Positions 1 to 12,359 are shown, numbered from the stretch's first letter. The stretch is DNA of 64,000 bases from Terana coerulea (GCA_024811115.1 JAKOGH010000652.1:107507-171506), one strand, 5' to 3'. Notes: a model not told the origin generated them from the sequence alone. Translations and numbers: made by a program.

Positions 1-1170
1 TAGGCTTCCCAGGGCGCCTCGGGCGCGCGCCGAACCCAAGTACACGCGTGGCGACGAGGTCCGAGGCGGGTGTGGCGTTCCGGGCCTTTGCAGCCTGACT
101 CGACGTCGGAACGATGCGCAGCGTCGGTGCTTGCCAAGGCCCGCCGCGCCGTCAGTTTTTGAGGGGGAGGGCGGACGACAGGGAGGGTTTATGGAAGGCT
201 AACTACGCATGCGACGCCGCGCGCGTCCTATTGTCTCGCTCAGAGTACGTCTATTCTGGATATAGGCTCAATGCAGGATACGGGTGTCCCCTCTCCGGCC
301 CTGATACGCAGCAGCGAGCCGAGGACCCTGTCGGCTCTTAGACTCAGAGTTGCGGTCAGCCATCGCCCGTCTATCGCCCATCCGCGTCAGTATCTGGTTG
401 ACCGGGCATCCCTGCGAAACCGTAGCAGCGGACGCTCATGCTGTGGGCTGACGTAGGGAGCCCAAGGGGGCAGGCACGCCAGGAGGGCCCAGCTGTCGGA
501 TCCCGGGCCTCACGGACGCTGTGCCCTCGGGACGGGGTTGCCTTTCTGCCTTGGCCCTGCCGCCTGTGCGCAGATTCGCCGCAAGATGCGCGTTCCCGGC
601 GCCCTCGTTTGCCCCTCGGAGGGCCCGCGCGGGCTAGAACGCCATTTAAGCTGCCCAATGGATGCACCCCAGGATATCAGGGTCCGCCTGTTTGTGCTCG
701 CGGCGTTCTGCACGTCAGAGCCCGCTGTTGTGTTCGCAAGCAATCTGCAAGGCACCATGTGTGCGCGCGCCCATAAGAAGGCTTTGAGTGGGTCTGGGCA
801 TCCAGCGAGCCAACGCAGAAGTCGAAGACGGGGTATCGTTGGGGTTCCTACATATAGTACACACAATAAGGCTACACTGCTTCGCAGCCACGGACGCGAG
901 CGCAGGATCCACAGGCCGGGATCTATCCACCGACCAGAAACGGACGCACAGACATCATCAGACGAGACGAGACGACATGACGGGACGGGACGAGGCACGA
1001 CAAGACAAGGCATAGACTGGGCGGCCGGCACGGCGAGAGCGGGTACACAACGACTAGGAATACGGGGGCTGTACGGGGGCGCATCGACACAGAATAGAAT
1101 AGACGTTAAACAAAGATCGCACATCAAATATCATCGTTTCTTCGTGTTCGTTCCTCATAACGGGTCCACA
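1..1170. other. Left-edge region without a recognised gene
   Basis: No open frame here resembles a known protein, and the overlapping GC-rich frames on both strands look like chance ORFs. A purine-rich GAC(G)A-type low-complexity run lies at about 960-1012. The 3' flank of the minus-strand Heh1/Src1 gene falls at the right side, around 1080-1180. Confidence 0.5.
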
Positions 1171-1181
1171 CGCAGGGCCGC

Positions 1182-4106
1182 TCACGCCGACGGCGGCACG
1201 TCGTCCAGCCCCGTCAGTGCGTACCGCGCCGGCGTCCCAGGCGTCCCAGGCAGCGCCGCGCCGCCGCCGACCCAGCGCCACACGCGCAGCTCGTCGCCCT
1301 CGACCTCGGCGAGGCTCGTGAGCACGTTCGCGTTGCGCTCGACGACGGCCTCGACCTGCGCCCACAGCCGCAGCCGCGCGCCGAGCGCGTGCTCGTCGCG
1401 CAGGAGCAGGTCGCGCAGGCGCACGGACGGCATGTGTGCGTCCGGCGCGGACAGCGCGTCCGTCGCGTGCATCAGCGCCTGGTTCCGCAGGAGGGCGTAC
1501 ACCGTCTCGACGACGTCCTTCACGCGGCCCGCGTCCTCGACGGTCTGCGCGCGCCGCTGCCGCGCGAGCTGCGTCGCGGCGAGGACGGCGAGGGTGCCTG
1601 CACGGGGGTGTTAGATGCGGGCTGGAAGCACACGCGGCGAGGCTCACCGAAGATTTGTTTCCAGTAGTCCGCCAACGACGCGCGCGCCTTGACCTTGACG
1701 GCGCACGCAAAGTCCAGCCTGGGTGTGCGATGGGCGACGTAGCGATGGCCGCTGCAGAGCTGATGAGCGACGGACACATGGCAGCCGTGATAGATACTCA
1801 CGTCGAATCTTCGCCGATGAACACACCGCCCCATTCGACGAGCTGCTGGATGGCCTCGTTGAAGGTGTCCTCGAGCGATGGCAGGAGGTTCGGCTGCGAT
1901 GGCCCGTCAACACCCAATTCAGGCCAGTCCGTCACAGAACCAACAACTCACCGCCATCTTCTTCTTGATCGTCTCCTTCAAACCGTCGACCTTGATGCCC
2001 CACTTCACCGCCTCCTGGTTGTCCGTCCCAGGCCGCTCGTCCGCGACACCGGCGCAGAGCCGCCGGCCGCGCTCCGCCGCGAGCATCGACTCGATGCCCT
2101 TGCCCAGCGCGCCGATGTGCCGCTTGCGCCGCGGGTCCTCGACGCACCGCGGCGGGAACGCGACCGGCCCGAGACCAGGCAGGCCGTCGCCCGCAAGCAG
2201 CAGCGCGCCGTACGCGAGCTGCCGGAGGTTGTCCGTGCCGTACGCCGGCGCGGCCGCGAGCGACGGGTTCACGAACGTGTTGTGCGCGTTGGCGTTGGCG
2301 TTGGCGACCGCCGGCTTCGGCGGCGCGAGGAACAGCAGGAGCGGGTGCGGGCGCAGGAGGTAGCCGGTGTCGCACGTCGCGGCGGCGGGCGAGCACGTCG
2401 CGTGCGCCGGGCACGGTTCGCAGCGGTCGGGTTGTGGGAGCGGGAGCAGCGGCAGCGGCGGGCAAGTTTCGCTGAGCACGACGTGGCTGGCGTCCCCAGC
2501 CGTGAAAGGGGTGGCCGTCGGTCTTGGCGCGTGCACTGACTCGGTCGCATCGGGCGTGGTGAATCGATGCAGCAGCGTCCGGTTCTCCCTGTTACACTCC
2601 TCGATGGCTGTTCTCCGGGCTCTGATGCCCTCCAAGAGCGGGTTCGTCGCCTTGCCGGTCTCGCAAAAATCCGATGCTAGATGATTCCTCCTTATAGTGA
2701 TATCCCGAAGTGAGCGTAACCATCGTGAGAAAGCCTATGAAAACGCGCATGAAGGAAGTCGCCGACGATTTGGCCTTTGGATGTCGTCGTACAACCTCCT
2801 TTGAAATGGGCTCCGACTCCTGCGAAGACACCAGTTCCTGGGTGTCTGCCCCGTACTCCGCGTTGGTGTCACTTGTGGCCTCCTCAACGAGAGCAACCGT
2901 TCCTGGCTCCTCAGTCTCGACCTCGACTTCAGTGAAAACCTCATCCACGTATCCGGAATCTACGAGACGTCCAGGATTCGTTGCGACAGCGACCTCCTCC
3001 ACCTTCGTTTCCACGATCTCATCTTCGTCGTCCTCCACCACGACAATCTCACGCTTCGCAACAGAGTCGGGCTTGGCTCGTCTGGTTCGCGAGGCAGCCG
3101 TCCTGGTCTCGCGGAACACATCCTCGGGAAGCTCTGGCGCAAACTCGCTCTCCGGCGGCTTGACGCTCGGAGCCCGTCGCTTCGGGAGTTTAGACGGCCC
3201 TGGCTTCGTCGGCGACGGCGGGGGCGCAAATTGCGGGGGCACGGAGTTGGCCTTCTTGGAGCGCGTGGGGAGAGCGCTGCTGCGCCGCGGGCGGGGCTTC
3301 ACGGGGAGGGCGACGCCGACTCTGCGCCGGACTGGAAGATGTTGTTGTCTTCCCAGCCTGAGTCGACGTCGTCGTGTAGGAGTGGGACATTGGGTGCGCG
3401 TGCCTGTGCTCCTGCTTCCTTGGCCTAGTAGACGTCAATGAGGTGTTACAGAGCCGGGCAGACATCGACGTACCGCTTTCCTGGGCCTGCCAACTTTGCG
3501 AGGGCCGGCTCTTCTTCTGGTTCGCTCTCTTCGGGCAAGGGCTCTGGAGCCTTGGTAGCGCGTCGACGCGTCGGCCCCCCTAGCGAGGGCTCCGCAGACG
3601 AACGACGGCGCTTCACCTGCAATCAGACGTATGGAGATTGCGACTAAGTAGATGCGCGAGTGTGATCAGTAGGAACTGACTGGTTCTGGACGGGCAGGTT
3701 CTGGAACCTCCTCCTTGGGAGCTACAGAGGATCGACGAGAAGATGCTCTTGTAGCAGGCTGCATGAAGTAATGGGTGAGACAGCGGATCAAGGGGCACAG
3801 GCGCGATCATCTCACCTTCTTGCCTTCGTTTATAGGCCGGCCTGTAAGCCCATCTGTGATGCCCTCATCACTGGCCTGGCTGTTCTGTCTGGAGAGCCGC
3901 TCCCTCTTGAGCTTGCTCGCATTAGCCGTGACTTGCTCGCCGAACAGGGCGACAAGTTTCGGCTTCGTGTATGGGGTAGGGTACTGGATGCCGTGGAAGC
4001 CGAAAACACCCAAGAGTTGTGAGACGGTGAGGGAGGCAGGCTCAAAATTGGGCTTGAGATAGTCGCCCAGTTCTATGATTTGGGCGGTGGTAAGCCCCTT
4101 GGACAT
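1182..4106 (-). CDS. heh1: Inner nuclear membrane protein Heh1/Src1 (HeH + Man1/Src1 C-terminal domain)
   Basis: Integral inner-nuclear-membrane protein of the LEM/HeH family, known in yeasts to tether chromatin and help nuclear pore quality control. The start (MSKGLTTAQIIELGDYLKPN) opens a HeH/SAP-like fold in exon 3816-4106. Further exons carry basic NLS-like stretches (VKRRRSS, then RPRRSS) and an acidic linker with WEDNNIFQSG. A membrane segment (FMRVFIGFLTMVTLTSGYHY) is followed by the lumenal region, a short second hydrophobic stretch (TLAVLAATQL) and the C-terminal MSC domain ending KDVVETVYALLRNQ...LTGLDDVPPSA. At least seven short introns are inferred. The frame breaks at 2665-2669, where five T (minus strand) replace the four needed to read IGFCETGKATN; this looks like a one-base insertion. 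Domain order is diagnostic; exact splice sites are inferred. Confidence 0.85.
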
Positions 4107-4421
4107 CGTGCAAGGGGTGTTGCGCGCTGGGCGGTGCAGCGAGCGCGATAAGCAGGGCGGGGTTCGTGACAGTCGTGTACAACGTGCGGAGGCTCCAAGA
4201 CGCCAAAGCCAACACGCAAACAAAACACGTAAACAGGGTCCGCACGTGACGTTACCCGACGCGTACCCCTAACCCAAGCTGGCCACCACAGGCCAACACG
4301 AAGTTCAAACCGGCCAAACATGCAAAGCGTCGCAAAATACTCTTTCAATGTGTGTCACACAGCAGATAAGTAGATGGTGATAGAAATAAATACAAACTCC
4401 ATCCTGGTCCCCACCTATCTT
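4107..4421. promoter_or_regulatory. Intergenic: Heh1/Src1 5' region and SQR 3' flank
   Basis: About 315 bases between two minus-strand genes. It must hold the heh1 promoter (near 4107-4300) and the 3' UTR of the oxidoreductase. It is AT-richer near 4330-4410. I see no distinct TATA box or gene. Confidence 0.4.
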
Positions 4422-6067
4422 CTACTGAGGAGCGGCGAACTTGGGGCGAATGGGACCACTGGGACCGAACCAATTGCCGTAGATCATACGGTTCCAGTAT
4501 GCCCATGGGAACAGGTCTGTCTTGAAGTGGTAGAATAATCTAAATGCCGCATATCTGTCATGATGCGTTGCTTTGTATAGAAACGATGCAACCAACCTGT
4601 TGGGCTTGGACTGGTCACCGATGATGGGCCAGCCAGCAAAGCTCTCCTTGGGCTGTGCGCCATACTTGAATTCGGCGAGCATCAGCTCGCCGTAGCCGGT
4701 CAGCAACTGGCAAAGGATTGAATCAGTGCCATCTTCGGGCTGAGTCCGCAACACTACATACCGGACAGCTGGTGTATCCGTCATACTGGGCCGCGCCGAC
4801 CTTGCCAGTGTCGACGTAACGGAAGATGTTCTCGGTGAGCACAGGGGCTTCGGCGGTAATGGCGGCAGCGGTCTTGCTCGTGGGCAAGCTCGAGCAGTCG
4901 CCTAGTGACCAGACGTTGCCGAACTTGGTCGACTGGCACGTCGCTTGGTCGACCGCGACGTAGCCGGCCGCGTCCGCGATCGGCGAGCCCTTGAGCACGT
5001 CGGGCGCACCCATCGGCGGCGTGACGTGCAGGAGGGTGTAGTCCACGGTGACGTCCGAGCCGTCCGCCTTCTTGAAGGTCGCCTTGCGGTTGTTCGCGTC
5101 GACCGACGTCAGGTTGTGCTGGAAGAACCCGCCCACGCCGCGCTCGATCCGCAGCTGGTTCAGCGCGTCCGAGTACTTCTTCACGGCGAACATGGCTGGC
5201 GTGCCTGTGTAGAAGTCGACCTTGACCTGGTCGCCCCGGCCGGTCTTTTCGGAAAGCGGTCCCAGGCCATCCACATGATCTTTTGAGGAGCTGTGGAAGC
5301 CTTCAGTTATACAGGTCAGCACAGACAATCAGGCCACTCACCTCCACCGCACTTAATGGGAGTCGAGGGCTGTGTGAAAATAGCGTTGCCGGACCTCAAG
5401 GACTCGATATCGTTCCAGACCTTGTCGCAAGTATCGTAGGAGTAGATAGTTGATACGCCGGAGGAAGGGTCCGCGAGTGCTTTGGGAAGGCCGTCAATAC
5501 CATTGTAGTTGGTTTGCAAACCAATGGACACGATCAAGTTGTCGTAGGAGATCTTGCGACCAGAGGCAGTGGTGACAGAGTTTGACTCTGGCGTGAAAGC
5601 CGTGACATTGTCCTTGATGTGAGCGGCGAAGTTGGGGATCAGAGAGTCTACAGGTTTGCGAGTCTCACTCTTCTTCTTCAGGCCAGCACCAACAAGTGTC
5701 CATCCAGGCTTGTGCAAGCAATGGAGGTGTAAGTGTGAATACTTCGGGCCATACAGGTGACTTCATACCTGGTAGTAATGAGACTCGGCAGCGTCAACAA
5801 TAGCGATGTCGCCCTCGTTCAAGGCTTTGCCGGCTTCCCGGAAGCGGTCATAGATTTGGTTTGCGACGACCAGTCCTCCTGAGCCTGTATCACGCGAGCT
5901 ATAAGTAAGTCCGTGATATCGCCCTGCATAGGTTCAGAAGACGCACCTGCACCAACCACCACAAACTTGTATTTGTCCTTCTCCGCAGCCGTGCTGGCCC
6001 ACCGCAGGCTGGAGGTGGCTGGAGACTTCGCCTTCAACAGGGCACTCGAGGCGCGGGCCGCAAACAT
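4422..6067 (-). CDS. hmt2: Sulfide:quinone oxidoreductase, mitochondrial
   Basis: FAD flavoprotein that oxidises sulfide and passes electrons to ubiquinone at the inner mitochondrial membrane. The N-terminus (MFAARASSALL..SSLRWAST) is a typical matrix presequence. After splicing the FAD motif reads VVVGAGSGGLVVANQ, then SHYYQ-PGWTLVGAG, the catalytic-cysteine motif KCGGAPQKIMWM, VKVDFYTGTPAMFAVKKY, LHVTPPMGAPDVLKGSP, the second FAD motif GDCSSLPTSKTAAA and the second redox cysteine in DGYTSCP-LLTGYGELMLAEF. The C-terminus (WNRMIYGNWFGPSGP) matches the membrane-anchoring tail of type II SQR. Five introns or more are inferred. After KIMWMAWDRF the frame shifts near 5241-5260, where one base seems to be missing. 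Identification is strong; the protein would be about 455 residues. Confidence 0.9.
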
Positions 6068-7362
6068 CTTGGCTCAAGCGATGAATTTTCGGACAAAGCC
6101 TGAACAGGTGGGTAGTATGTCCTTGGAGGTCGGCGAGGAAGAGTAACGAGTGGTGGTGGTGGTGGCGGTGGTGGTGGCAGTGGTGGACGACGAGCTGCGT
6201 CGCACTACATGCGTTCGAGCACAATTCGGATTTCGCGCAGGAAAATTACCAAGATTGGCGTCATCCTGGCTATAGGCATTCGGAAGAAACTCTCGCCGAG
6301 CTGTTTTCACCCGTTCACCGATGCGGAACGTGCTTTTCAAGGGTCAAATGGTATCGGCGCCGCTGTTAGGTGTGGTCCGCGACGACAGGGCGCACCGACG
6401 GTGAGCTGGTCGTCGTGGACGTTGTCTGAAAGCGGCCGGCGCCGGGCGGTAGGTGGGAGTCGGACAGCGCTTGTGCCGCAATGCTATTTAGACGCCCATA
6501 AAGGCTTGACGCCTCCCGAGTCCCGCCCCGCCGACCCGGTCGCGGAAAGTCTACTTACAGCCACCACCTCCACTACACCGCATTTGTGCTGCACGCTTCA
6601 ACGTCTGTCAGTCTGCAAGGTCACACTTGGTAACATCTATCATGTTTCTGTCGCTCGAATCCATCAGCCTCGCTATGCAAGCATGACAGATATGAGACGG
6701 CTATGGGTGAGGGGAGGTGGGAAGGGTATCATGTCCTCAAAGCTTATGGAAAGCCGGCAAGACATACCGCAGTGCCAGAGTTTGTTGTTCGGTACCTACG
6801 AGGGCCAAACTTTGGCTAAACCAGATCTTTCGTCACTGTTCGCAGGCCTGTGTGGGATAGCTTGGACAGTACAGGTGTGTCTAACCATCCACCCGTCACT
6901 GAAGCCTATCCACCACTGATGACTACGACGATGGCAGCATGCCTGCCATCGGTGCCAGGGTTTGACTGTTGTCGCCGGGCAGTCCCAGCGCAGTGGGAGC
7001 CCTACCCTCGCACCGAAGACAGTCACGATATGTCTGATGGCAACGGCGAATTGGCTGTTGTTAGGTGGGCTTCAGACGGCCTTGCAGGCCCATTTGCACA
7101 ATATAATGACCTGCCCGACGATGGGTTCCCAGCCCCTGCCCCAGCGCGTCGCCTCCTTCTTGGCTGACCTCCGCTTCTCCGCCCCTTTAGCGGGTGTTCT
7201 GTACGCTACGCCTTCGTCATTCTTTTAATCCCGCGTTCTATTCGTTCCCTGCACTGGCCTGCATTCTTTTAACTGACTTTGCCAGCGGCGCTGCGCATCT
7301 TGTGTTGTTTTTTATAGGTCCTGATCGCTGCATTTCGTCATCATTCACTGAACGGATTCACC
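6068..7362. other. Divergent intergenic region between SQR and the Mso1-like gene
   Basis: About 1.3 kb between divergent start codons at 6067 (minus) and 7363 (plus), so it should contain both promoters. Small ORFs on both strands have no recognisable domain. A GTG-rich microsatellite at 6150-6187 lies just upstream of the SQR start. The 60 bases before 7363 are pyrimidine-rich and the start context is CACCATGG. Confidence 0.5.
6150..6187. repeat. Imperfect GTG/GGT trinucleotide microsatellite
   Basis: A run of TGG/TGGC triplets about 38 bases long lies in the presumed 5' region of the SQR gene. It is not part of any coding model used here. Confidence 0.8.
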
Positions 7363-8587
7363 ATGGCACGCACCGGCCGACCCAACGCCCGAATGGGCCT
7401 CCCTTCCAGCCCCGCACCTCGCTCGCGTTCACTCACCTCCCGCGATGGCACACCAGCCCCCTCGCGTCCCGGCAGCGCTGCCGGCGATCGAGCAAGCATA
7501 CACACTCGTTCCACGTCCTCGCCTCTGCCGGCCGCCCAGCCCCTGCGGCCGACGCGCTCGTACACGTCTCTCGCCACCTCTCTCGCCGAGCAGACCCGCC
7601 CTACGCGCTCTACACGGCCTACAGAGAACAGGAAGTGGAACGCTATCCCTCCTGTCCCGCCTTTGCCGCCAATGTCCATCAACCAACCCAACGCCATCGG
7701 CCTCTACGAAAATCGCGGAGCCGCCGACTCCGATTCGTCGGTGTCCAGCGCGTCATCCAGTAGCTCCTTTGCCAATCCTTGGCCTGACTCTGCGTCGTCC
7801 GCTACGAGCGTGGAAGATGAACCCGAAGACAAGGTCGTCGTCGAGCCAGCCGACTCGAAGGTCGCCCCTGGCTTTGGCTCTTCGCTTTGGACCCGGATGG
7901 CGGATGCTGCGGGCAATCTCACTGTTAGCGTGAGCAAGGCTTGGGAAGCTAATATTGTCAGACATGCTGGTGAAGGTGCGATCCTGGCAATCTGTATTGT
8001 TTTGATTCGGTTTCCTCAATCATTGTTATTTGCAGAGACACCTCCAGGTGAAGAAAGTCGTTTGACGCGTGCCATGAAGGCTTACCACATCGCACATGCG
8101 AACAAGCCCTCTGACCTCCCTGGGTGGTTATTCGACGAGCGTGAGCGCGGTATCCGCTCTATAGCAAGGGAGGTAGAGAAGGCAGACGTTAAGGAGGCCT
8201 ACTGAAAGACCTCAGCCGGCTCAGCGTCCTACGACCCCATCCCTCATTACCAGCCCTCGTTCCATATTCAGGAAGGACTCGCTGGAACCAGACGAACCCG
8301 CTCATATGTCCCGCGCGACGCAGAAGCTTCGGGAGCTGCGCAACGCTAAGCGCAATCCCACCATCCGCTTTGTCGATAAGCCCCATCCACGCCGCGCCGC
8401 GCTGCAGGACAGCCAACCCTCGAACCGCAACCCCGAGACTCAGCGACCGCAGATGCCCGCTTCTGCTGGATCCACGCCTGCGCCTTCTCCCGCGCGTCCT
8501 CCTCGGCCCTTGCCCTTGCTCCTCAACGGAGCGAAGCGGCCAGCTGCAGGTGGGCTTCCGTCAGGGCCTCGGCCGCGCAGAGGTTAG
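7363..8587 (+). CDS. Mso1-like Sec1-binding protein (exocytosis)
   Basis: Long Ser/Pro/Arg-rich N-terminus (residues 1-170) followed by a conserved block: SSLWTRMADAAGNLTVSVSK, AWEANIVRHAGE, then after an intron (about 7974-8035) ETPPGEESRLTRAMKAYH and KPSDLPGWLFDERERG. I recognise this as the Sec1-binding region of fungal Mso1 proteins, which help Sec1 drive SNARE assembly at exocytic sites. Acceptor TTCAG at 8267-8271 precedes a last exon with KDSLEPDEPAHMSRATQKLR and a basic end (GGLPSGPRPRRG). If that exon is not used, the frame stops at 8205. The donor for that intron is uncertain because candidate GT sites do not fit the phase cleanly. Family assignment is from motif memory and moderately secure. 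Confidence 0.65.
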
Positions 8588-9562
8588 CACGATGTAGAGT
8601 AATATGCATGGACGAGTGGAGACGGACACGGACTCGACGGCTTTGAGTGCACTGTACTGCTGTATATCAGGGTGTACGTAACGGCTGAGACATGCTTAGA
8701 ACAGGAGGCGTTGTATTCTCACTGGTCGATGAATTTCCGTGGGCTCATGTCAGCTCATGGTTACCGCCATGATGTGCAATTCACATCTTCTCCAATCGAC
8801 CTGCGGCTCACGCCGGCTATTTCGAGCAGTGGTACGCCTGTAGTGCCCCTGCCAAGCGTTGCGTGATGCCTGGTCAGCGTTGCTTTAGAGGCCGCACCGG
8901 TTGGTGCCCTATCTGCCAAAGAGTGGCGAACGTCGGGAGATGGGGGCAAGATGGGTGGATGGGGGCTGTTTCTCACGGGATGCTCGATGTCGCCGTTAGC
9001 TTATTTTCCTGCGAACCGGGTTCCTCGGAGTGGGCCTTGTGGCCAGTATAAATAATTGAGTCGACTTGGCAGCGGTCGTGAGGTGAGGGGGAGGAGGGCT
9101 CGGGTGCGGCCAATCAGCTTCGGACTGCTTCGAGCAGAAGCGCAATCTGGTCTCGAGGTCAGGGGCGGGCACGGATTGGATGGCAGGGCGATGGGCCTGA
9201 TGGGCATCGACACCGGGGGACTGCTCGTTTGATATTCGAGCTGATCGGTTGCATAGCGACTTGGCGACGCTGGCCAAGTTCACACGGAGCCCAGGTGCTT
9301 TGCGGGGAGTATAACAACCCTGCGGAGGGCACAGGCTCCTCATCCCTTCCTTTCCTCCGCCTCCCCCTCCTTTCGTTCTTTAGCCGTCGGTCGAGTTGAC
9401 TCTCGTCTGACTTCGTTCTTTCTCTCTCGGGACCACACTCTTTGACAGAGCAACCACCTGCACTTCCCCAGGAGGGCTCAAGTTTTTCGTCCGACCTAGC
9501 TCGTCGACATTATCCCAACGGACCTTTTTCTATCACACGCTCAATAGCTTTTATACTCTACG
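8588..9562. promoter_or_regulatory. Intergenic with the likely cupredoxin promoter
   Basis: No gene recognised. Two TATA-like elements point to the plus-strand gene at 9563: TATAAAT at 9047-9053 and TATAAC at 9310-9315. The latter is followed by a strongly pyrimidine-rich tract (about 9335-9445), the usual layout of a fungal core promoter and 5' UTR of a well-expressed gene. Confidence 0.5.
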
Positions 9563-11190
9563 ATGGTTTACTTCGCTCCTGTTATCAGCGCCGTCGCTCT
9601 TTTCGCAGGCCTTGTGTCTGCTGCCCCACGACCCGACAGTGCCGAGGGTGACGAGGTCGCCGTTTCGGCACCCAACGGTATCATCCTGTCCGATACCGCC
9701 GAGCTCGCTTCGTGAGTGCCACTGCTCCGCTCGATTTGTGGGGTGCTAACTGTGAGGCGACACATAGTCAAACAGCGGCGGAGGCAGCTTCTTCGGCAGC
9801 TGCTTACGGCAGCTACGGCTACTCTTCCTCGTCTGCTGCCTACGTCGCCGCCTACACGACCTCTGCAGCTGCGGCGGCCGCCACCTCTGCCGCATACGGC
9901 AGCTACGGTAGCTCGAGCAGCGCTGCGTACGGCAGTTACGACAGCTCGAGCAGCGCCATGTACGGCAGCTACGACAGCTCCAGCACCGCGGACAGCCTCG
10001 CCACCGCGACCGCGTCTGCGTACGGCTCTTCGCAAACTTACGGCTCGGGAAGCTCGAGTTGGGGAGGCTCGGGCTACAACGACTGTGTCAACCGTGAGTG
10101 CCCAATGATATTCGGGGTTCGCGTCGGGCGGATCTGATCGCGCGTCGATCACCGACGCCTGCCTTCTGCGGACGGAGCGCTGACTGTTTCTATGTGTTCA
10201 CAGAGTGCATTGCGTCGTTCGGTGCGCCCCCATCGACCTGGACGGCGACCCCGTCCACCAGCACCGCCTCGAGCGACAGCGGCAGCAGCGGCACCGGCGT
10301 GACCCACACCGTCATCGTCGCCCCCACCCAGGGCGTGCTCCGGTACGTGCCCTTCGCGGTGAACGCCTCCGTCGGCGACACCATCCACTTCATGTGGAAC
10401 GCGAACAACCACACCGTCACCAAGTCTTCGGAGCTCCAGATCTGCAACAAGACGAGCGACGCGCCGTTCGTCTCCGGCACCCACGACAAGGGCTTCACCT
10501 TCGACCAGGTCGTCAACTCGACCGACCCCGTCTTCTTCTACTGCGGTACCCCCGGTCACTGGTGCGTGCTCTGAGTCTTGTGCGCACAAGGGTTTTGCTG
10601 ACGCGCTCGTGCAGTGAGAAGGGCATGTTCGGTATCATCAACCCGCCCAGCGCCGCCAACGCCAACACCTCGATTGCGATGGCGATGCCGGCCCTGGTCG
10701 CCAACAGCTCCGACTTGTCAGCGATGTCTGCGTACACCAACACCCAGACCAAGGGCAATCTGCCTGCTACCCAGTGGGGCCAGAACATCGACCTCGCCAA
10801 GATGCCCGAGTGGTCGCACTCGCTCATCGCTGAGAACGTCATGTAAGTCTTCGGGTGCCCCTCCGCTGGACCATTGGCTAAACAACGCTATGTAGGTACG
10901 CGCGCACCCTCTTCGCGGCGAACCCCGAGATCCTGAAGGCGGACGGTACCGCTGACATGTCCGCGGGCGGCAACCCGATCAAGTTCCCCATGGACATCAC
11001 CACCGCGCTGTCCGGCATGAACACGACCACCTCCGCGCCCGCCAACGCCGCCTCGTCGGCGCCGGCCTCGTCCGCGTCCTCCGCGGCGCCCTCCACCACC
11101 GCGGCGACGACCAACGGTGCCGCCAGCACCTTCGCGTCGCGCGCGTTCGTCGGTGTCGCGGGCCTCGCGGCCGTCCTCCTCGCGCTCTGA
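9563..11190 (+). CDS. Secreted GPI-anchored cupredoxin-domain protein
   Basis: Start MVYFAPVISAVALFAGLVSA is a signal peptide. Exon 2 encodes a low-complexity stretch rich in Ala, Ser, Tyr and Gly with repeated YGSYDSSSS-like units (about 9780-10060). The cupredoxin domain follows: THTVIVAPTQGVLRYVPFAV, VGDTIHFMWNANNHTVTKSS, then FFYCGTPGH joined by splicing to CEKGMFGIINP. The His of NNHTVT plus Cys-x4-His-x4-Met gives a complete type 1 copper ligand set. The end is Ser/Ala/Thr-rich with a terminal hydrophobic segment (FVGVAGLAAVLLAL), as for a GPI signal. Introns inferred at about 9712-9770, 10095-10201, 10561-10614 and 10842-10895. The protein is probably at the cell surface; its substrate or role is unknown. 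Confidence 0.85.
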
Positions 11191-11526
11191 GCGTGAGCGG
11201 TCATATACCATCCTTAAAGCTCTCGTGATAGTCGTTGTGTAATCTCGCTTTGCTCAGGACACTTTTCGGACAATCCTCTCTTTGTACCCCTGCATTTGGT
11301 TGGTTTATACTGTGCTCTCATCTTTTATACTCGAGTTAGAACTCCTGCTGCTCGCATGCGAGGAAAGGCTTAGGCTAGCGCATTGTAGTAGTTTCCGTAG
11401 GTCAACAAATCGGATTCTGCTGCACAAAGCTTCGTGTGACAAATATTCAGTGTGAACAACAGTGATAACCGTGATGTACAGGTAAAATTTACAAGCTTAG
11501 ACGCATGAGATTATTTGAGATACTGT
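11191..11526. other. Convergent intergenic region
   Basis: AT-rich 3' flanks of the convergent cupredoxin (plus) and O-methyltransferase (minus) genes. No coding signal or distinct repeat was seen. Confidence 0.5.
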
Positions 11527-12359
11527 TCACAGAACAAGGATGTACGTGAATCCGTCGTAGTTCTTCTCGCCGACGGTAGCGATCGTTGTAGCTTCAACAC
11601 CCTTATCCTCCTTAAGAAGGCGCAATAACTCGCGCACGCCCTCCACGTTCTCATCGGCCACGGCAGGGTCAGCCACGCGGCCGCCGCGCACGACATTATC
11701 CACAATCTAGAGACCGGTCAGGCAACGCCCCTTATCCATGTCTTCACGCAGACACTCACAATGACACCACCCTTCTGCGTCAAGCGTCGAGCCTCCTTGT
11801 AATAGATGGGGTTCGAGGGCTTGTCCGCGTCGATGAACACCAGGTCAAACTTTTCCTCGGTCGGCAGCGTTTTCAACGTTTCGGCCGCCGGGCCCAACGA
11901 TGACCTCAACCTTGGAAGACAGTCCCGCGTGCTCGAGGTTCGGCGCGCGCGACCTAATGAGGCTAACATGAGATAAGCAGCCTAGTGGCCTTACACCTGG
12001 AACGCACCTCGGCATGCTTCGTCTCGAGCTCAGCCGTGATCACCTTGCCGCCCTCCAGGACCGCGCGACCGAGCCAGATCGTGGAATAGCTGACATCGCA
12101 GTGAGTGAGCATGATAATAGCGACGCACAGAGCGAGCGCCGTACCCTCCAAGCGTGCCCACCTCGAGGATCTTCTTCGCACCAATGGACTTGGCGATCAG
12201 GTTCAGGAACTTGCCCTGCGCGGTGCTCACCGCGATCTGGGGCAGGCCGTTGTCGGTGCTGTTCTTCAGCGCGTGCTCGAGGGCGTCGTCCGCGGGGATG
12301 AGGAACGAGTTGTGGTACTTGTCGCTGCGGACCCAATTCTCGTCGATGGTGCGGGGCAT
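11527..12359 (-). CDS. SAM-dependent O-methyltransferase, tandem copy 1 (Methyltransf_3 / CCoAOMT type)
   Basis: Small class I methyltransferase of the caffeoyl-CoA/catechol O-methyltransferase group, about 235 residues. Exon 1 (MPRTIDENWVRSDKYHNSFL .. SIGAKKILEVGTLGGY) carries the SAM-binding loop. Later exons give STIWLGRAVLEGGKVITAEL, the DLVFIDADKPSNPIYYKEAR metal/SAM motif, GGVI-IVDNVVRGG with the second metal ligand pair, and a C-terminus ending GEKNYDGFTYILVL. Compared with copy 2 it has one extra base at about 11939-11942 and another at about 11884-11895, which throw the ANLEHAGLSSKVEVIVGP region out of frame. It is therefore either a recent pseudogene or, more likely given similar breaks in neighbouring genes, a consensus error. 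Substrate unknown. Confidence 0.85.

Noticed and set aside
1054..2539. Long overlapping GC-rich open frames on both strands (up to 367 codons)
   Set aside because: They are antisense or off-frame shadows of the Heh1 C-terminal exons, with Arg/Ala/Pro-rich translations typical of GC-rich shadow frames.
6150..6187. GTG microsatellite as a coding poly-Val/Gly tract
   Set aside because: It lies upstream of the SQR start codon and no supported gene model includes it.
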